Part shown: piece by piece, positions 43,678-52,401 of the stretch
Layout of the letters: every line of letters starts with the position of its first letter
How positions within the stretch are numbered: the first letter of the stretch is position 1
The notes under the pieces: model-generated
Seen by the model: only the letters and a program-made list of their open reading frames with translations
The model's database searches: none
Told to the model about the DNA's origin: nothing
Program-made: the position numbers and the translations under genes
NCBI RefSeq assembly: GCF_003289645.1
Contig: NZ_QLYX01000008.1
Coordinates: 1 to 64,000, forward strand
Source: Actinomadura craniellae
Lineage (GTDB): Bacteria; Actinomycetota; Actinomycetes; Streptosporangiales; Streptosporangiaceae
DNA length: 64,000 nt
Direction: 5' to 3'

Positions 43678-44072
43678 CAGAACTCACCCGACCTCGGGGT
43701 CTCCACGTACGGAACCCCTGGCACCCGGCCCATGAGGAAGTCGAGCTTCCCCGCGGCCATGGCTTCGGTGACCTCGTCGGGGCGCATCCCGGACACCGCG
43801 CTGTCGGTGAGCTGCCCGGGAGGCGCCGTCACCCGCGGCGGCGGGGAGGGGGCGGTGGTGAGGACGTCGGTCAGGCGGCCCGCGTGCAACGCCTGGGTGA
43901 TCTGGGCGGGCGTCATCTGGGTGACGTGCTCATGCGTCAACTGCCCCTCGGCGGGGATGTCGGGGACGTGGCCGCCCATGAGGGCGACGAGCTCCCCGGC
44001 GTCGTGAGCCTGGGCGATCTGCGCGGGCGTGGCGGCCTTGAGCCATGCGTCGTCGCGCTGGGCGGGGTTCAT
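43677..44072 (-). CDS. Small protein with three TPAQI-type repeats
   Basis: 131 residues made largely of three repeats: ATPAQIAQAHDAGELVALMG, MTPAQITQALHAGRLTDVL and MRPDEVTEAMAAGKLDFLMG. Each looks like a helix-turn-helix pair of about 25 residues. No family recognised. ATGA overlap with the upstream gene. Could bind DNA or protein. Confidence 0.6.
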   Translation of the reverse strand: MNPAQRDDAWLKAATPAQIAQAHDAGELVALMGGHVPDIPAEGQLTHEHVTQMTPAQITQALHAGRLTDVLTTAPSPPPRVTAPPGQLTDSAVSGMRPDEVTEAMAAGKLDFLMGRVPGVPYVETPRSGEF

Positions 44073-44998
44073 TGGCCGAACGCCTCCCGCCGGGTGATCT
44101 CGACGAGCTCACCGGTCTTGATCTGTCGTTGCCATTGGTTCTCGTGGTGGCCCTCGGGGATCGCGGCGAGCTGCTCGGCACCGACCTGGAAGACCGAGCC
44201 ACCCGAGCCGCGGAAATACCGGATGCCCGGGTCGATGTCGGGGGCGTGCCGGTCGAGCGTCCCAAGCGCCTCATAAAGGCGGGTGAGCTGCTCCTCCCGG
44301 ACCCGGGGCCGCTCGACCTTCAGGGCGTCCATGAGGCGGGTCAGGAACCCGCCCGCGTCCACGCGGACGGGGACGCGGCGGCGGCCGGCGGCCAGGGCCC
44401 GCCCCTGCTCCTGGAAGGTGCCGGTGCCGGGGACGAGGCCGAGTTGCCCGTGTTCGGCGGGCGGCACCGGGAGGGGGTTGAGGTGGTCGGGGACGGACAG
44501 TTCCCTCATCCGCTGATACCAGCCGCGGGTGATGGCGTTGCGTTCGTTCACGGCCGTGGTGAACGCGTTGACGGCCTGCTCGACGTCGCGCAGCAGGCCG
44601 GTGAAGCGGGGACCGGAGGTGTCGGCGTAGGCGAGGATCTCGGCGCGGAGCTCATCGCAGGCGCGGAGCCGGTTCGCCCGGGCGGTCCTCTCCGCCCTGA
44701 CCTGAGTGGCCTTCGCGCGCAGGCGGGCGAACCGGCCGAGTTGCTCGGCGTTCGCGATCTCCTCGGGGGTGATGTCCTCATCGCCGTCGACGACGCGCCG
44801 CTCAAGGGCGTCGACCAGGGCGGCGGCCTCGTCGGCTTCCTGCTCCGCCTGGGCGACGTCGGCGGGGGTGGCCGGGGCGGTGACCTCATCGGCGGCGAGG
44901 AGCGCGGCGACCTTCTCGGGGGTGTCGGCGACGACGGCGCGCGGCCGGGGCGGGGTGTCGCCCGGCGGGTCGGCGGGCGGGGTGGTGGTCTTCCCCAT
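44069..44998 (-). CDS. Hypothetical element protein (309 aa)
   Basis: A Pro/Thr-rich N-terminus, a long charged helical region (about 45-155, probable coiled coil: AQAEQEADEAAALVDALERR; FARLRAKATQVRAERTARAN) and a C-terminal domain with RYFRGSGGSVFQVGAEQLAA and ENQWQRQIKTGELVEITRRE. Reminiscent of minor phage structural proteins by layout only. Member of the operon leading to the tape-measure gene. Confidence 0.5.
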   Translation of the reverse strand: MGKTTTPPADPPGDTPPRPRAVVADTPEKVAALLAADEVTAPATPADVAQAEQEADEAAALVDALERRVVDGDEDITPEEIANAEQLGRFARLRAKATQVRAERTARANRLRACDELRAEILAYADTSGPRFTGLLRDVEQAVNAFTTAVNERNAITRGWYQRMRELSVPDHLNPLPVPPAEHGQLGLVPGTGTFQEQGRALAAGRRRVPVRVDAGGFLTRLMDALKVERPRVREEQLTRLYEALGTLDRHAPDIDPGIRYFRGSGGSVFQVGAEQLAAIPEGHHENQWQRQIKTGELVEITRREAFGQ

Positions 44999-45004
44999 CG
45001 GGGT

Positions 45005-45607
45005 TCATCTCCTGTGCTTGAGCGACTCGGGGTCGATCAGCCAGGTGTTGCCGGCCCGCACCGCGCGGACCCGGCCGGCGGCCGCCCAGTACCGCAACGT
45101 CCGCGAGGGGAACCCGGACGAGGCGGCGAGCTGGGCGACCGTCACCATGGCCATCCCCTCGATGCTGTCCGGGGGGTCCTCGGTGTTGCCGCCGTCGGCA
45201 ACGGGGGGCGGGTCGGTCGCCTCGTGCAACGCGCGGAGGAACTCGGCGATGCCGGGCGGGATGACCCCGCCGCCGCCCTCCCGCGCTTCCCGGGCCAGGG
45301 CGCGGACGAGGACGCGCAGCAGCGGGCCGACGAGGGCGGCCGGGACCACCACGGCGGGCGCCTCTTTTTGTGGTTCGACCGGTCGAACCGGCGCCGGGGA
45401 GCCCTCGTGTGGAGGGGCTGTTGACGTCCGAGCCGGGGCCGTCCGGGCGTCGCCCTTTTTTGGCGTTGTCACGCGACAACCGGGCGGCGGCTCTTCCGCG
45501 TGGGACCCCGTTGACCGGTCAAACGGCGCCACGGGCGCCTCCCGCGTGAGGGCCCTCCGTACGTGCGAACCGGTCGCGGTCGGGTCATGGCTTCGGGCCG
45601 CCGTCAT
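45005..45607 (-). CDS. Protein with C-terminal MerR-like/excisionase HTH
   Basis: 200 residues: a disordered Pro/Thr-rich N-terminal half and a C-terminal HTH (about 152-197; VTVAQLAASSGFPSRTLRYW, AGNTWLIDPESLKHRR), the winged-helix type of excisionases and small terminase-like proteins. It overlaps the upstream gene by 23 nt. An 18-bp perfect palindrome around GACCGGTC (45372-45389) lies within it. A shorter start near residue 150 is possible. Confidence 0.6.
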   Translation of the reverse strand: MTAARSHDPTATGSHVRRALTREAPVAPFDRSTGSHAEEPPPGCRVTTPKKGDARTAPARTSTAPPHEGSPAPVRPVEPQKEAPAVVVPAALVGPLLRVLVRALAREAREGGGGVIPPGIAEFLRALHEATDPPPVADGGNTEDPPDSIEGMAMVTVAQLAASSGFPSRTLRYWAAAGRVRAVRAGNTWLIDPESLKHRR

Positions 45608-45956
45608 CGGCCTTCTCCGGGCCGTCCAACGCCCCGGAGAGCCGTAGTTCCGGGGGTTGTAGGCCGCGGCGGGCGTACGTCTCGCGCAACTTCTCCTCGG
45701 CGCGGCGCAGGTGGGCGCGCATCCGCTCCCGCTGGGCTTTCGTCGCCGAACTGGCTTCTTCCGCGTCGGCGGCTAGGCGGTGCAGCAGCGTGGCGGCCTC
45801 GCCCGCGATCCGAACCCCGGCGGTGCGCGCGGCCGGGTCCTTGTCGCGGGCGAGGCGGGACAGGGCGCGGCGCAACCGGTCATCGGCCACACCGAGCTCC
45901 AACTTGCCCTCATAGCCGGAGCGGACCTTCTCGCGCCGCGGCGGGGTGTCGTTCAC
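45585..45956 (-). CDS. Hypothetical helical protein (123 aa)
   Basis: Highly charged and helical (ADDRLRRALSRLARDKDPAA; HLRRAEEKLRETYARRGLQP), without known motifs. Overlaps the next gene by 23 nt. Probably an early gene of the operon leading to the tape-measure gene. Confidence 0.5.
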   Translation of the reverse strand: MNDTPPRREKVRSGYEGKLELGVADDRLRRALSRLARDKDPAARTAGVRIAGEAATLLHRLAADAEEASSATKAQRERMRAHLRRAEEKLRETYARRGLQPPELRLSGALDGPEKADDGGPKP

Positions 45957-46050
45957 CGGGGGTTCCTCACATGCATGTGCGCCTGCGCGCGGCCAGGCGG
46001 ACGACCGGTCGCGGGCGCGGTCGAATCGAGCTGGGGCGGGCGGTCGGCGG

Positions 46051-46503
46051 TCACGGGCGGTCTGGGGCGGCTGGGGTGGGAATGCCGATCTCTGTGGCGC
46101 AGTCGGGGCACAGCGCGAAGTGGAAGATGATCAGCCCGGCGGCGACTGCCCCGACGTGTAGTGCGGGGGTGGGGCGCGAGCATCGGTCGCAGGTGGTGTC
46201 GCCGGGCGCGGCTAGCAGGGTTGGGGCGCAGGTGTTGCAGGTGAGTCGTTCGGGTGCCCATGCGGCGGCGATGGCTGGTTGGGGGGCGCTGCCGAGATGG
46301 TTGAGGTGAGGGCAGACGTGGCCGGCCCCGGCGAAGAGCGCGGTGAGGAGCGCTTCGATCTGCTCCCGGATCCACGGGATGAGCGCGCCGTCGGTGAGGG
46401 CGCCACCGGGGATTTGGTCGGCTACGGCAGTGACGGTTGCTCGGGCGTGGCGGGTGGCTGCGCTGAGCTGGTCTGCGAGAGCGGTGGGGTTTGTCGGGGC
46501 CAT
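46051..46503 (-). CDS. Hypothetical zinc-ribbon-like protein
   Basis: 150 residues; GGAAGGA precedes ATG 46503. Helical N-half (TALADQLSAATRHARATVTA; WIREQIEALLTALFAGAG) and Cys pairs in the C-half: CNTCAPT, CDRCSRP and CPDCATE, which can form a zinc-binding site. It lies just downstream of the iteron region. Confidence 0.55.
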   Translation of the reverse strand: MAPTNPTALADQLSAATRHARATVTAVADQIPGGALTDGALIPWIREQIEALLTALFAGAGHVCPHLNHLGSAPQPAIAAAWAPERLTCNTCAPTLLAAPGDTTCDRCSRPTPALHVGAVAAGLIIFHFALCPDCATEIGIPTPAAPDRP

Positions 46504-46545
46504 GGCGGTGGTCCTTCCACAGGGTGGGCGTTGACTCTGAGTGAC

Positions 46546-46918
46546 TGTTGGGGACGTTGGGGATGTTGGGGATGCGCCGCGCGGGACGTCGGCGGAGTGG
46601 TCGACACAAGGTGAGGGCGGGGGGATTTCTCTATACAGAGAGTAGTTTGATCTTGGTCTCTCTTATAGCTGCCATCGCCCCTACATCCCTCGCTAGCTGG
46701 GGTGTTGGGGATGTTCGGGCACCGATTGGGGATGCGTGGGGATGTCGTGGGGACGTCACCGGTTGTGACTTCGCCCGTCAATGCCGCAGACGAAGCGGGG
46801 AACGGGAACGCGAGGACATCCCCAACATCCCCAACATCCCCAATCGGGGTAACGGTGCAGGTCACACGGGTGCGCGGGCTGGGGATGTGGCGATATCCGA
46901 CATCCCCAACATCCCCAA
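46546..46918. repeat. Iteron field, candidate replication origin
   Basis: 9-bp units TTGGGGATG (or TTGGGGACG) recur: three in tandem at 46548-46574, single copies at 46705-46713 and 46726-46734 with partial ones at 46737-46744 and 46748-46755. The inverse, CATCCCCAA, occurs three times in tandem at 46817-46843 and twice at 46901-46918, with TGGGGATG at 46880-46887. An AT-rich stretch (about 46628-46672) lies between. Inverted iteron clusters around an AT-rich core, next to a primase-helicase gene, are the layout of an initiator-bound origin. Confidence 0.75.
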
Positions 46919-46942
46919 CACCTGTGTGCGGCGCGTGACCGG

Positions 46943-49591
46943 TCATCGGGGGCCGTTCACGGCGTCGGGGTGCGCGACGAACAGGGCGTCGGGCAGCGGC
47001 CGGCCGTCCCCGGACGTGCGGGCGACGGTGGCCAGGTAGCCCCGGCGGGTCAGGTCGACCAGGACGTCACGGACGGCCTCAGCGCCTCCTGAGCGGACCC
47101 ATTTGCGGCCCTTGAGTCCCTGGTAGACGTCGCGGATGGTGAACTCGGCACGGCCCTTACGGCGGATCCAGTCGAGCACGTTCTTACGCTCGCCGGCGGC
47201 GTCGCCCTGGTCGCCGTCCTGGTCGCCGTCTGCGGCTCCGAGGACGGCCAGGGCGTGAGGGATGGCCCATTCTCCGATCCGGATCGCGTCGGCCATCGTG
47301 TGCGCGCCGATCGGCTGCTCGGGGTCGGCGCCAGCGGCCAGGTGGAGCAGGGCGGCGATCCGGTAGGCGGCGCCTTCGAGCTTCTTGGTCCAGCCCTTGA
47401 TGATGGCGAGGTCGCCGTCGTCGGGGTCGACGCGCCGTTCGAGGATGACGCGCCATTCGTAGTGCAGATCTTCGGCGGCCTCGCCGACCGTCATCGGTTC
47501 CGGCGGCTTGGGTTCCTGCTCCTCCTTGTCCCACGCGGTGCCGTCCGGCAGCAGCGCGTAGAACACCGTGCGCACGCATTCACGCCATGCGTGCGAGAGG
47601 TGCCCGGGGACTTTCGGGGGGCGTTTGTCGCGGCGGCCGGCCCGCGACTCGGGCAGCGCGACGAGGAACCGGTTGATGAACCCTCGGTCGACGAGTGCGG
47701 GTGAGGCGATGGCCTCCCGCATGATGGCGGGTTGGACGCACAGCGCCATGGACAGCGACGGCCGTTCGATCTCGAATGATTCACGGCCGATCCGGTCGAC
47801 CCGGTAGGGCATGGCGGCGTCGAACGCGAGGAGGACGAGGTCGATGTTGGCGACGTTGCCTTTGGTGTACCGGCCGGCCAGCGTCCCGAGGAACCCGCCC
47901 TCGTCGGCGATCATCCCGATGTGGCTGCAGGTGCCGGTCATGATGCGGCCGAGTGATTCGGGGGTGGCGTCGCCGGCGAGGAGCTGGGGGCGCGGCGGCG
48001 GCCGGTTCTCCTCGATCTCCTTGTTGGTCACTTCCAAGTCGGCGGTGAGCTCGTCGCGGCGTTCCTTGGTTGGGGCGTCCGCGATCTTCGCAATCAGCCG
48101 GTCGCGGGTCTTCTGTGCGATTTCGTACCGGTCGCGTTTCTCGCCGAACTCGGCGTCGTACTCGGCGCGGAGCTCCCGCTCAAGGGCCAGCACGGGCGCG
48201 GCGATCGCGGAGACCAGCGGGGATTTGCCCTCCCCGGATTCGGCCATGGGCGCGACGTACAGATTCAGGGTCTTCTCGGTCCATTGCCCGGTGACGGTGG
48301 CGTACCCGCCCGCGATCACGGCCAGGGTGCCGAGGACGACGAGGGCGGCGATGTCGGCGCTGATCTGGTTGTACTCGGCGAGCGCGGCCACGTACTTGCC
48401 GAGGTCGCCGGGGAGTGCGTCGACGGGGAAGTCGGGCAGGGGCCCTTGCTCGTGGTCCTGGTCGTCGTCTCCCGGGGCGGGCCAGGGCAGCGCGGCGAGG
48501 GCGGCCCGGTCGGGGAAGACTCCGCGGATGATGTCGGCGTGCGGGGCGTGGGCGAGCGCGTGCCGCACGGTGGCCGCGGGCGGGACGGCCGGTGTTGGCA
48601 CGCCGTCGGGGACGGCGGGCACGGCCGGCGGCGGGGGCGTCGGCTGCACGGCGGTGGGCGGCCAGAGCTGCAACCGGCGTTCCTCGTCGTTGGCTTTCAG
48701 CCACACCCGGTCGACTTCGGCGGCGAGGCGCGCTCCGTACTTGACCGCCCCGGGGTGGTGGCGGGCGCGGAGGATGCCGATGGTCTGCTCGCGCGTCCAC
48801 CCGGCCCGGTAGCACGCCCAGACGGCCGCGGCGAAGTCGTCGGACCGGTTGCCGGTGTCCCTGCCGAGTGCCTGCTCGACGTCCGGACTCGGCAACGGCA
48901 GCGCCGTGGGGGCCGTCATCGTGGGCGCTGACGTCGGCGCGGCGGCGGGGAGGGGCGGCGCGATACCGAGCGCCTGGGTGAGGTCGTCAGGGGCCCATAC
49001 TCGCGCCAGGTCGTGACCGGGCGGGATCATCCAGGGGACGGGGCTGGGCGGGCTGGTCTTGTGGTTGAGCGTCCCCGGTAGTCGGAGCACGTCGTTATCG
49101 GCGACCTTCGGGTCGGCGTTGCCCGATCGGGCCATGAGGCCACGGGCGAGCGCCTCCCGCACATCTTCGGGCACCTCCCGGTCGAGCTGCACATAGACGT
49201 GTGCGTGCCCGGGGCCGCCGGATCCGACGATGAGGGCGCCGAGATTGACGACGGCCGGGCCGTCGATGCCGTCGGCGTCGGCCCACACCACGGTGCGGTG
49301 AGCGGCGTTACCTCTTGCTCGCTTGTCGGTCTGCCGGAGCAGCGGGCAGACGTAGACGTCGACCGACCCGACCGCCAGTTCCGCCGCGACGTCCTTCAAG
49401 AGGAGGTTGCGCTCGTCCGGCCAGCGGTAAGCGGCCTCAGTCCAGTTGCCCCGGGGGAACTCGTACTTGCCGGCGGCGTTCCACCGTCCGTCGCGACCGA
49501 ACGCCAGGGCCGCGAACCCTTCCCGCCGCTGCCACATCGTGTCGCAGTAGAGGGCGGCGGCTTCCTGGTCGAACACGAGGTCGTCGGTCAC
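46943..49591 (-). CDS. Primase-polymerase/DUF3987 helicase replication protein
   Basis: 882 residues. The N-terminal archaeo-eukaryotic primase-like domain has VVWADADG (Asp105, Asp107), GHAHVYVQL (His129, His131) and VLRLPGTLNHK. A primase-associated helical segment (about 235-300) and Pro-rich linker follow, then a DUF3987 (YfjI-like) ATPase domain with ESGEGKSPL (Walker A, about 451-459) and acidic IADEGGFLG. A C-terminal winged-helix segment ends it. The combination resembles Rep proteins of AICEs and satellites. GTG 49591 overlaps the preceding stop (GTGA). Confidence 0.85.
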   Translation of the reverse strand: MTDDLVFDQEAAALYCDTMWQRREGFAALAFGRDGRWNAAGKYEFPRGNWTEAAYRWPDERNLLLKDVAAELAVGSVDVYVCPLLRQTDKRARGNAAHRTVVWADADGIDGPAVVNLGALIVGSGGPGHAHVYVQLDREVPEDVREALARGLMARSGNADPKVADNDVLRLPGTLNHKTSPPSPVPWMIPPGHDLARVWAPDDLTQALGIAPPLPAAAPTSAPTMTAPTALPLPSPDVEQALGRDTGNRSDDFAAAVWACYRAGWTREQTIGILRARHHPGAVKYGARLAAEVDRVWLKANDEERRLQLWPPTAVQPTPPPPAVPAVPDGVPTPAVPPAATVRHALAHAPHADIIRGVFPDRAALAALPWPAPGDDDQDHEQGPLPDFPVDALPGDLGKYVAALAEYNQISADIAALVVLGTLAVIAGGYATVTGQWTEKTLNLYVAPMAESGEGKSPLVSAIAAPVLALERELRAEYDAEFGEKRDRYEIAQKTRDRLIAKIADAPTKERRDELTADLEVTNKEIEENRPPPRPQLLAGDATPESLGRIMTGTCSHIGMIADEGGFLGTLAGRYTKGNVANIDLVLLAFDAAMPYRVDRIGRESFEIERPSLSMALCVQPAIMREAIASPALVDRGFINRFLVALPESRAGRRDKRPPKVPGHLSHAWRECVRTVFYALLPDGTAWDKEEQEPKPPEPMTVGEAAEDLHYEWRVILERRVDPDDGDLAIIKGWTKKLEGAAYRIAALLHLAAGADPEQPIGAHTMADAIRIGEWAIPHALAVLGAADGDQDGDQGDAAGERKNVLDWIRRKGRAEFTIRDVYQGLKGRKWVRSGGAEAVRDVLVDLTRRGYLATVARTSGDGRPLPDALFVAHPDAVNGPR

Positions 49592-49953
49592 AGGCTCCCC
49601 TTCCACAGCCCGGCGTGGCGGCGGCAGATCTCTCCGAACGCCTCATCCCGGGCGGGGCAGTCGAGCTCGTGTTCGTGGACGACCCGGCCGCGGCGGGCGG
49701 CCCGGGTGCCGCCGCAGTCGCACCGGCCGGTGAGGGTGGCGCGGCGTCGCCGGTCGAACGCGGCCTTGACCTCGGGCGGGTAGTCGTCGCGCAACGCCGG
49801 GATGACCAGCAGCATCGGCCCGACCTGCCACGCCTCGAAGATGGGGCCGAGTGACTCGGCGAACTGGGGTGTTGCGGCGGCGGCCTGGTCGAGGGTGCGC
49901 TGTATGCGCGCGTTGGCTGCGGCCCGCTGCTGGCGGGCTCGACGGGCGCTCAC
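49588..49953 (-). CDS. Hypothetical protein upstream of the primase gene
   Basis: 121 residues, Arg- and Ala-rich N-terminus (RRARQQRAAANARIQRTLDQ) and a Cys/His motif (GRCDCGGTRAARRGRVVHEH, DCPARDEAFGEICRRHAG) that may bind zinc. GTG start. Coupled to the primase gene by a GTGA overlap, so it may assist replication. No family recognised. Confidence 0.6.
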   Translation of the reverse strand: MSARRARQQRAAANARIQRTLDQAAAATPQFAESLGPIFEAWQVGPMLLVIPALRDDYPPEVKAAFDRRRRATLTGRCDCGGTRAARRGRVVHEHELDCPARDEAFGEICRRHAGLWKGSL

Positions 49954-49986
49954 TGCTGCCCCGGGGTGGGTTCGACCGATGTTGAC

Positions 49987-50004
49987 GACCGGTCGCGACC
50001 GGTC
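49987..50004. promoter_or_regulatory. Tandem GACCGGTC palindromes
   Basis: Two copies of the palindrome GACCGGTC, at 49987-49994 and 49997-50004, 10 bp apart, 34 nt upstream of the GTG at 49953. One helical turn of spacing fits cooperative binding by a dimeric regulator of the replication operon. Confidence 0.45.
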
Positions 50005-50104
50005 GCGGTGGCGGGCATGATGGGAGGAGTCCCTTACGTGGTGGTTGGGGCGGGCATGAGGGCGGCGGGCGAGCTGGCGGGCTCGCCCGTTCGCATGTCC
50101 GGGG

Positions 50105-50341
50105 TCACTGGCCGGTGCCGTTCTGTTCGGCGTCGCGCTCCTGCTCCCATCGGATGAGTTCGGATTCGCGGTAGAGCACGCGCTTGCCGACTTTGAAGGA
50201 CCGGGGGCCGGTGCCCGCGTGCCGCCAGTAGCGGACGGTGCCCGGGGCCGTCCGGTAGCGGGCGGCCACCTCGTTGGTGGTGAGGAACGGGTCTGCCTGC
50301 GGTTCGGTCGCGAGGGGTGTTCGAGAGTCGATCACGGCCAT
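50105..50341 (-). CDS. xis: Excisionase/AlpA-like HTH protein
   Basis: 78 residues with a MerR-type winged HTH (FLTTNEVAARYRTAPGTVRY, then WRHAGTGPRSFKVGKRVLYR), as in Xis of AICEs such as pSAM2. ATG 50341 follows GGAAGAGG. A TTGACA element (50403-50398) with CATCCT about 18 nt on gives a plausible promoter within the divergent region, which argues against a start further upstream. Confidence 0.8.
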   Translation of the reverse strand: MAVIDSRTPLATEPQADPFLTTNEVAARYRTAPGTVRYWRHAGTGPRSFKVGKRVLYRESELIRWEQERDAEQNGTGQ

Positions 50342-50431
50342 CCTCTTCCGGGATGCGTTGGTTATTCCCAGCAAGGATGATCGCCGCATGAGGCTAGTGT
50401 CAACCTCAACCGGTCTGTACCGTGTATTCCC

Positions 50432-50959
50432 GTGGAGAATAAACGCGAGCCAACGCAAGAGGGCGGGGGGCTGTGGGGAGACGGGGCGAGCCCAGAAGCG
50501 CAGCTAGGGGTCGTGCTCCGGGGGATGCGCACCGCCCGGGGGCTCTCACAAGAGGACGTCGCCCAGATGATGACGGCGGCCGGCTTCTCCTGGCGGCAGA
50601 CGACCGTGGCCAAGACTGAGGCGGGGGCGAGGCCCGTCCGACTGAACGAGGCCGTAGCGCTCGCCTACTTCTTTGGCCTGACCGTCGACGACATGCTCGG
50701 CAACACGCCAGGGTCAGAGCACGTTTCCAAGGCGGAGTCCGCCTATCGGATCACCCAGTCGTTGACGGCGCACGCGGAGCTTCGCGCGGTCGAAGCGAAA
50801 CGCCGCGCCGAACGGGCCGCGCAAGAACACGAGGAGAGCGTCGAACTCCTCCGCGACCTGGAGCGACGACGCGAGGCTGCCCGCCACGCCTTCCGCGAAG
50901 CCTGTGACCTTGAAGCCGCGGAGGAGGAAGCCGCCGAACTCAGATGGGGGCATGACTGA
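50432..50959 (+). CDS. XRE-family regulator
   Basis: 175 residues: HTH (about 25-80; LRGMRTARGLSQEDVAQMMT, TVAKTEAGARPVRLNEAVAL) and a C-terminal charged coiled coil (about 105-170; AVEAKRRAERAAQEHEESVE). The coupling to integrase (TGATG overlap) and divergence from xis suggest it controls integration and excision. GTG start, maybe leaderless. Confidence 0.8.
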   Translation: MENKREPTQEGGGLWGDGASPEAQLGVVLRGMRTARGLSQEDVAQMMTAAGFSWRQTTVAKTEAGARPVRLNEAVALAYFFGLTVDDMLGNTPGSEHVSKAESAYRITQSLTAHAELRAVEAKRRAERAAQEHEESVELLRDLERRREAARHAFREACDLEAAEEEAAELRWGHD

Positions 50960-52359
50960 TGGCCCGTGTGAAAGATCTGTGGTTCTCCGAGGTCTCCGAC
51001 CCGGCTAACCCGAAGAAGAGGATCAAGCGGAAGACGAAGCGGCACCCGGACAACGGCGGTAGCAAGGACGCGAAGCGCTGGCTCGCGGTGTGGGTCGACC
51101 CGGACGGCAAGGAGAAGTCCAGGGCGTTCAAGAAGCAGGTCGACGCGAAGACGCACGCGGGCCGGATGGAAGCCGACGTCGACCGCGGGGAGTACATCGA
51201 CCCGGACGCCGGCAAGAACCTGCTCGGGCCGCTCGGGCGCAAGTGGCTACGGCTGTGCGACGTCGGCGGGAACGCGTACCTCCGCTACGAGACCGCGCTC
51301 CGCCTGCACGTTGAACCGACGTTCGCTGAGCGGCGGGTGTCGGCGGTGCTGCCGTCGGAAGTCCTCGAATGGCAACGCGCGCTGAGCAAGGCGCGTGGGG
51401 AATCCACGGTGGAACTCGCACACTGGATCCTGCGGAGCATCTTCGACATGGCCGTCGCCGACGGGATGCGCAAGGACAACCCGGTCCGGTCCCCGATCGT
51501 CCCCGTCCCGCGCCGAGACACCAAGGAACGAGAGCCGTGGGACGTCGGCCAGGTGTGGACGGTCATCGACCACCACCCGGACCCCTACAGGGCGATCCCG
51601 ATCGTGTCGGCCGGGTGCGGGGTCCGCCAGGGTGAGGCGTTCGGCCTGGCCGTCGACGACTTCGACTTCGACGCCGGGAAGGTCCACATCGGCCGGCAGC
51701 TCATCAGGGTCGGCAAGCGCATCGTGTTCAAGCTGCCCAAGGGCGGCAAGACCCGCGACGTCCCGCTGTCGCCGGGGGTCGCCGCGACGGCCCGCGCGCA
51801 CATCGACGCCTACCCGCCGGTCCGGTGCTCCCTGCCGTGGATGGGCGAGGACGGCGAGGTCGACGACGAGCACACGGCCATGCTGCTGTTCGTGTGGCGT
51901 GGCGGGGAGTTCCTCCCGAACCACCAGCCGGCGGAGGGGGAGCCGCGGCGGCGCGGCCGGGGCGCGAAGATGCGGTCGGAGGGCCAGAACCTTCAGACGT
52001 CGTCGTTCAACGAGAAGGTGTGGAAACCGGCGATCGCGGCGGCCGGGATCATCGGCCCGGCGGTCAAGAACCAGTGGAGCGCCTACTCGTTCGAGGCGGC
52101 CCGCGAGCACGGCCCGCACGCTCTACGGCACTGGTTCTCAACGACGCTGCTCGATGCCGGGGTGCCGCTGAACGGGGTCATGGACTTCATGGGGCACAGC
52201 CGGAAGGGGCTGCCGGTCACGCTCGGGGTGTACGGGCACACGACCGAGGAGACTTTCGAGGCCGCGCGGAACGCGATCGACCGGTCTCTGTTCCGTCTCC
52301 GCGCCGTTCAAGATCAACACTCTGACGGAACAGTGGCGGAACAGGCGGGTACCGCGTGA
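50959..52359 (+). CDS. int: Tyrosine site-specific integrase
   Basis: 466 residues. Arm-binding N-domain (about 1-90), core-binding domain (about 90-180) and catalytic domain with GCGVRQGEAFGL (Arg223), HALRHWF (His387, Arg390), MGHS (His-containing motif) and the nucleophile Tyr425 in GVYGHTTEETF. An insert of about 60 residues (about 285-345) lies in the catalytic domain. ATG overlaps the XRE stop by 1 nt. Its gene ends about 50 nt from the right attachment core, which it probably recognises. Confidence 0.92.
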   Translation: MARVKDLWFSEVSDPANPKKRIKRKTKRHPDNGGSKDAKRWLAVWVDPDGKEKSRAFKKQVDAKTHAGRMEADVDRGEYIDPDAGKNLLGPLGRKWLRLCDVGGNAYLRYETALRLHVEPTFAERRVSAVLPSEVLEWQRALSKARGESTVELAHWILRSIFDMAVADGMRKDNPVRSPIVPVPRRDTKEREPWDVGQVWTVIDHHPDPYRAIPIVSAGCGVRQGEAFGLAVDDFDFDAGKVHIGRQLIRVGKRIVFKLPKGGKTRDVPLSPGVAATARAHIDAYPPVRCSLPWMGEDGEVDDEHTAMLLFVWRGGEFLPNHQPAEGEPRRRGRGAKMRSEGQNLQTSSFNEKVWKPAIAAAGIIGPAVKNQWSAYSFEAAREHGPHALRHWFSTTLLDAGVPLNGVMDFMGHSRKGLPVTLGVYGHTTEETFEAARNAIDRSLFRLRAVQDQHSDGTVAEQAGTA

Positions 52360-52401
52360 CCCTGCTCGCCCGTGCTGACCAGGTCAGGGGCGTGATCGGG
52401 C

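Noticed and set aside
46422-46946. Minus-strand ORF across the iterons with repeated GDVGDV
   Set aside because: It is a by-product of the 9-bp repeats being a multiple of three; no RBS and it overlaps the real gene start at 46503.
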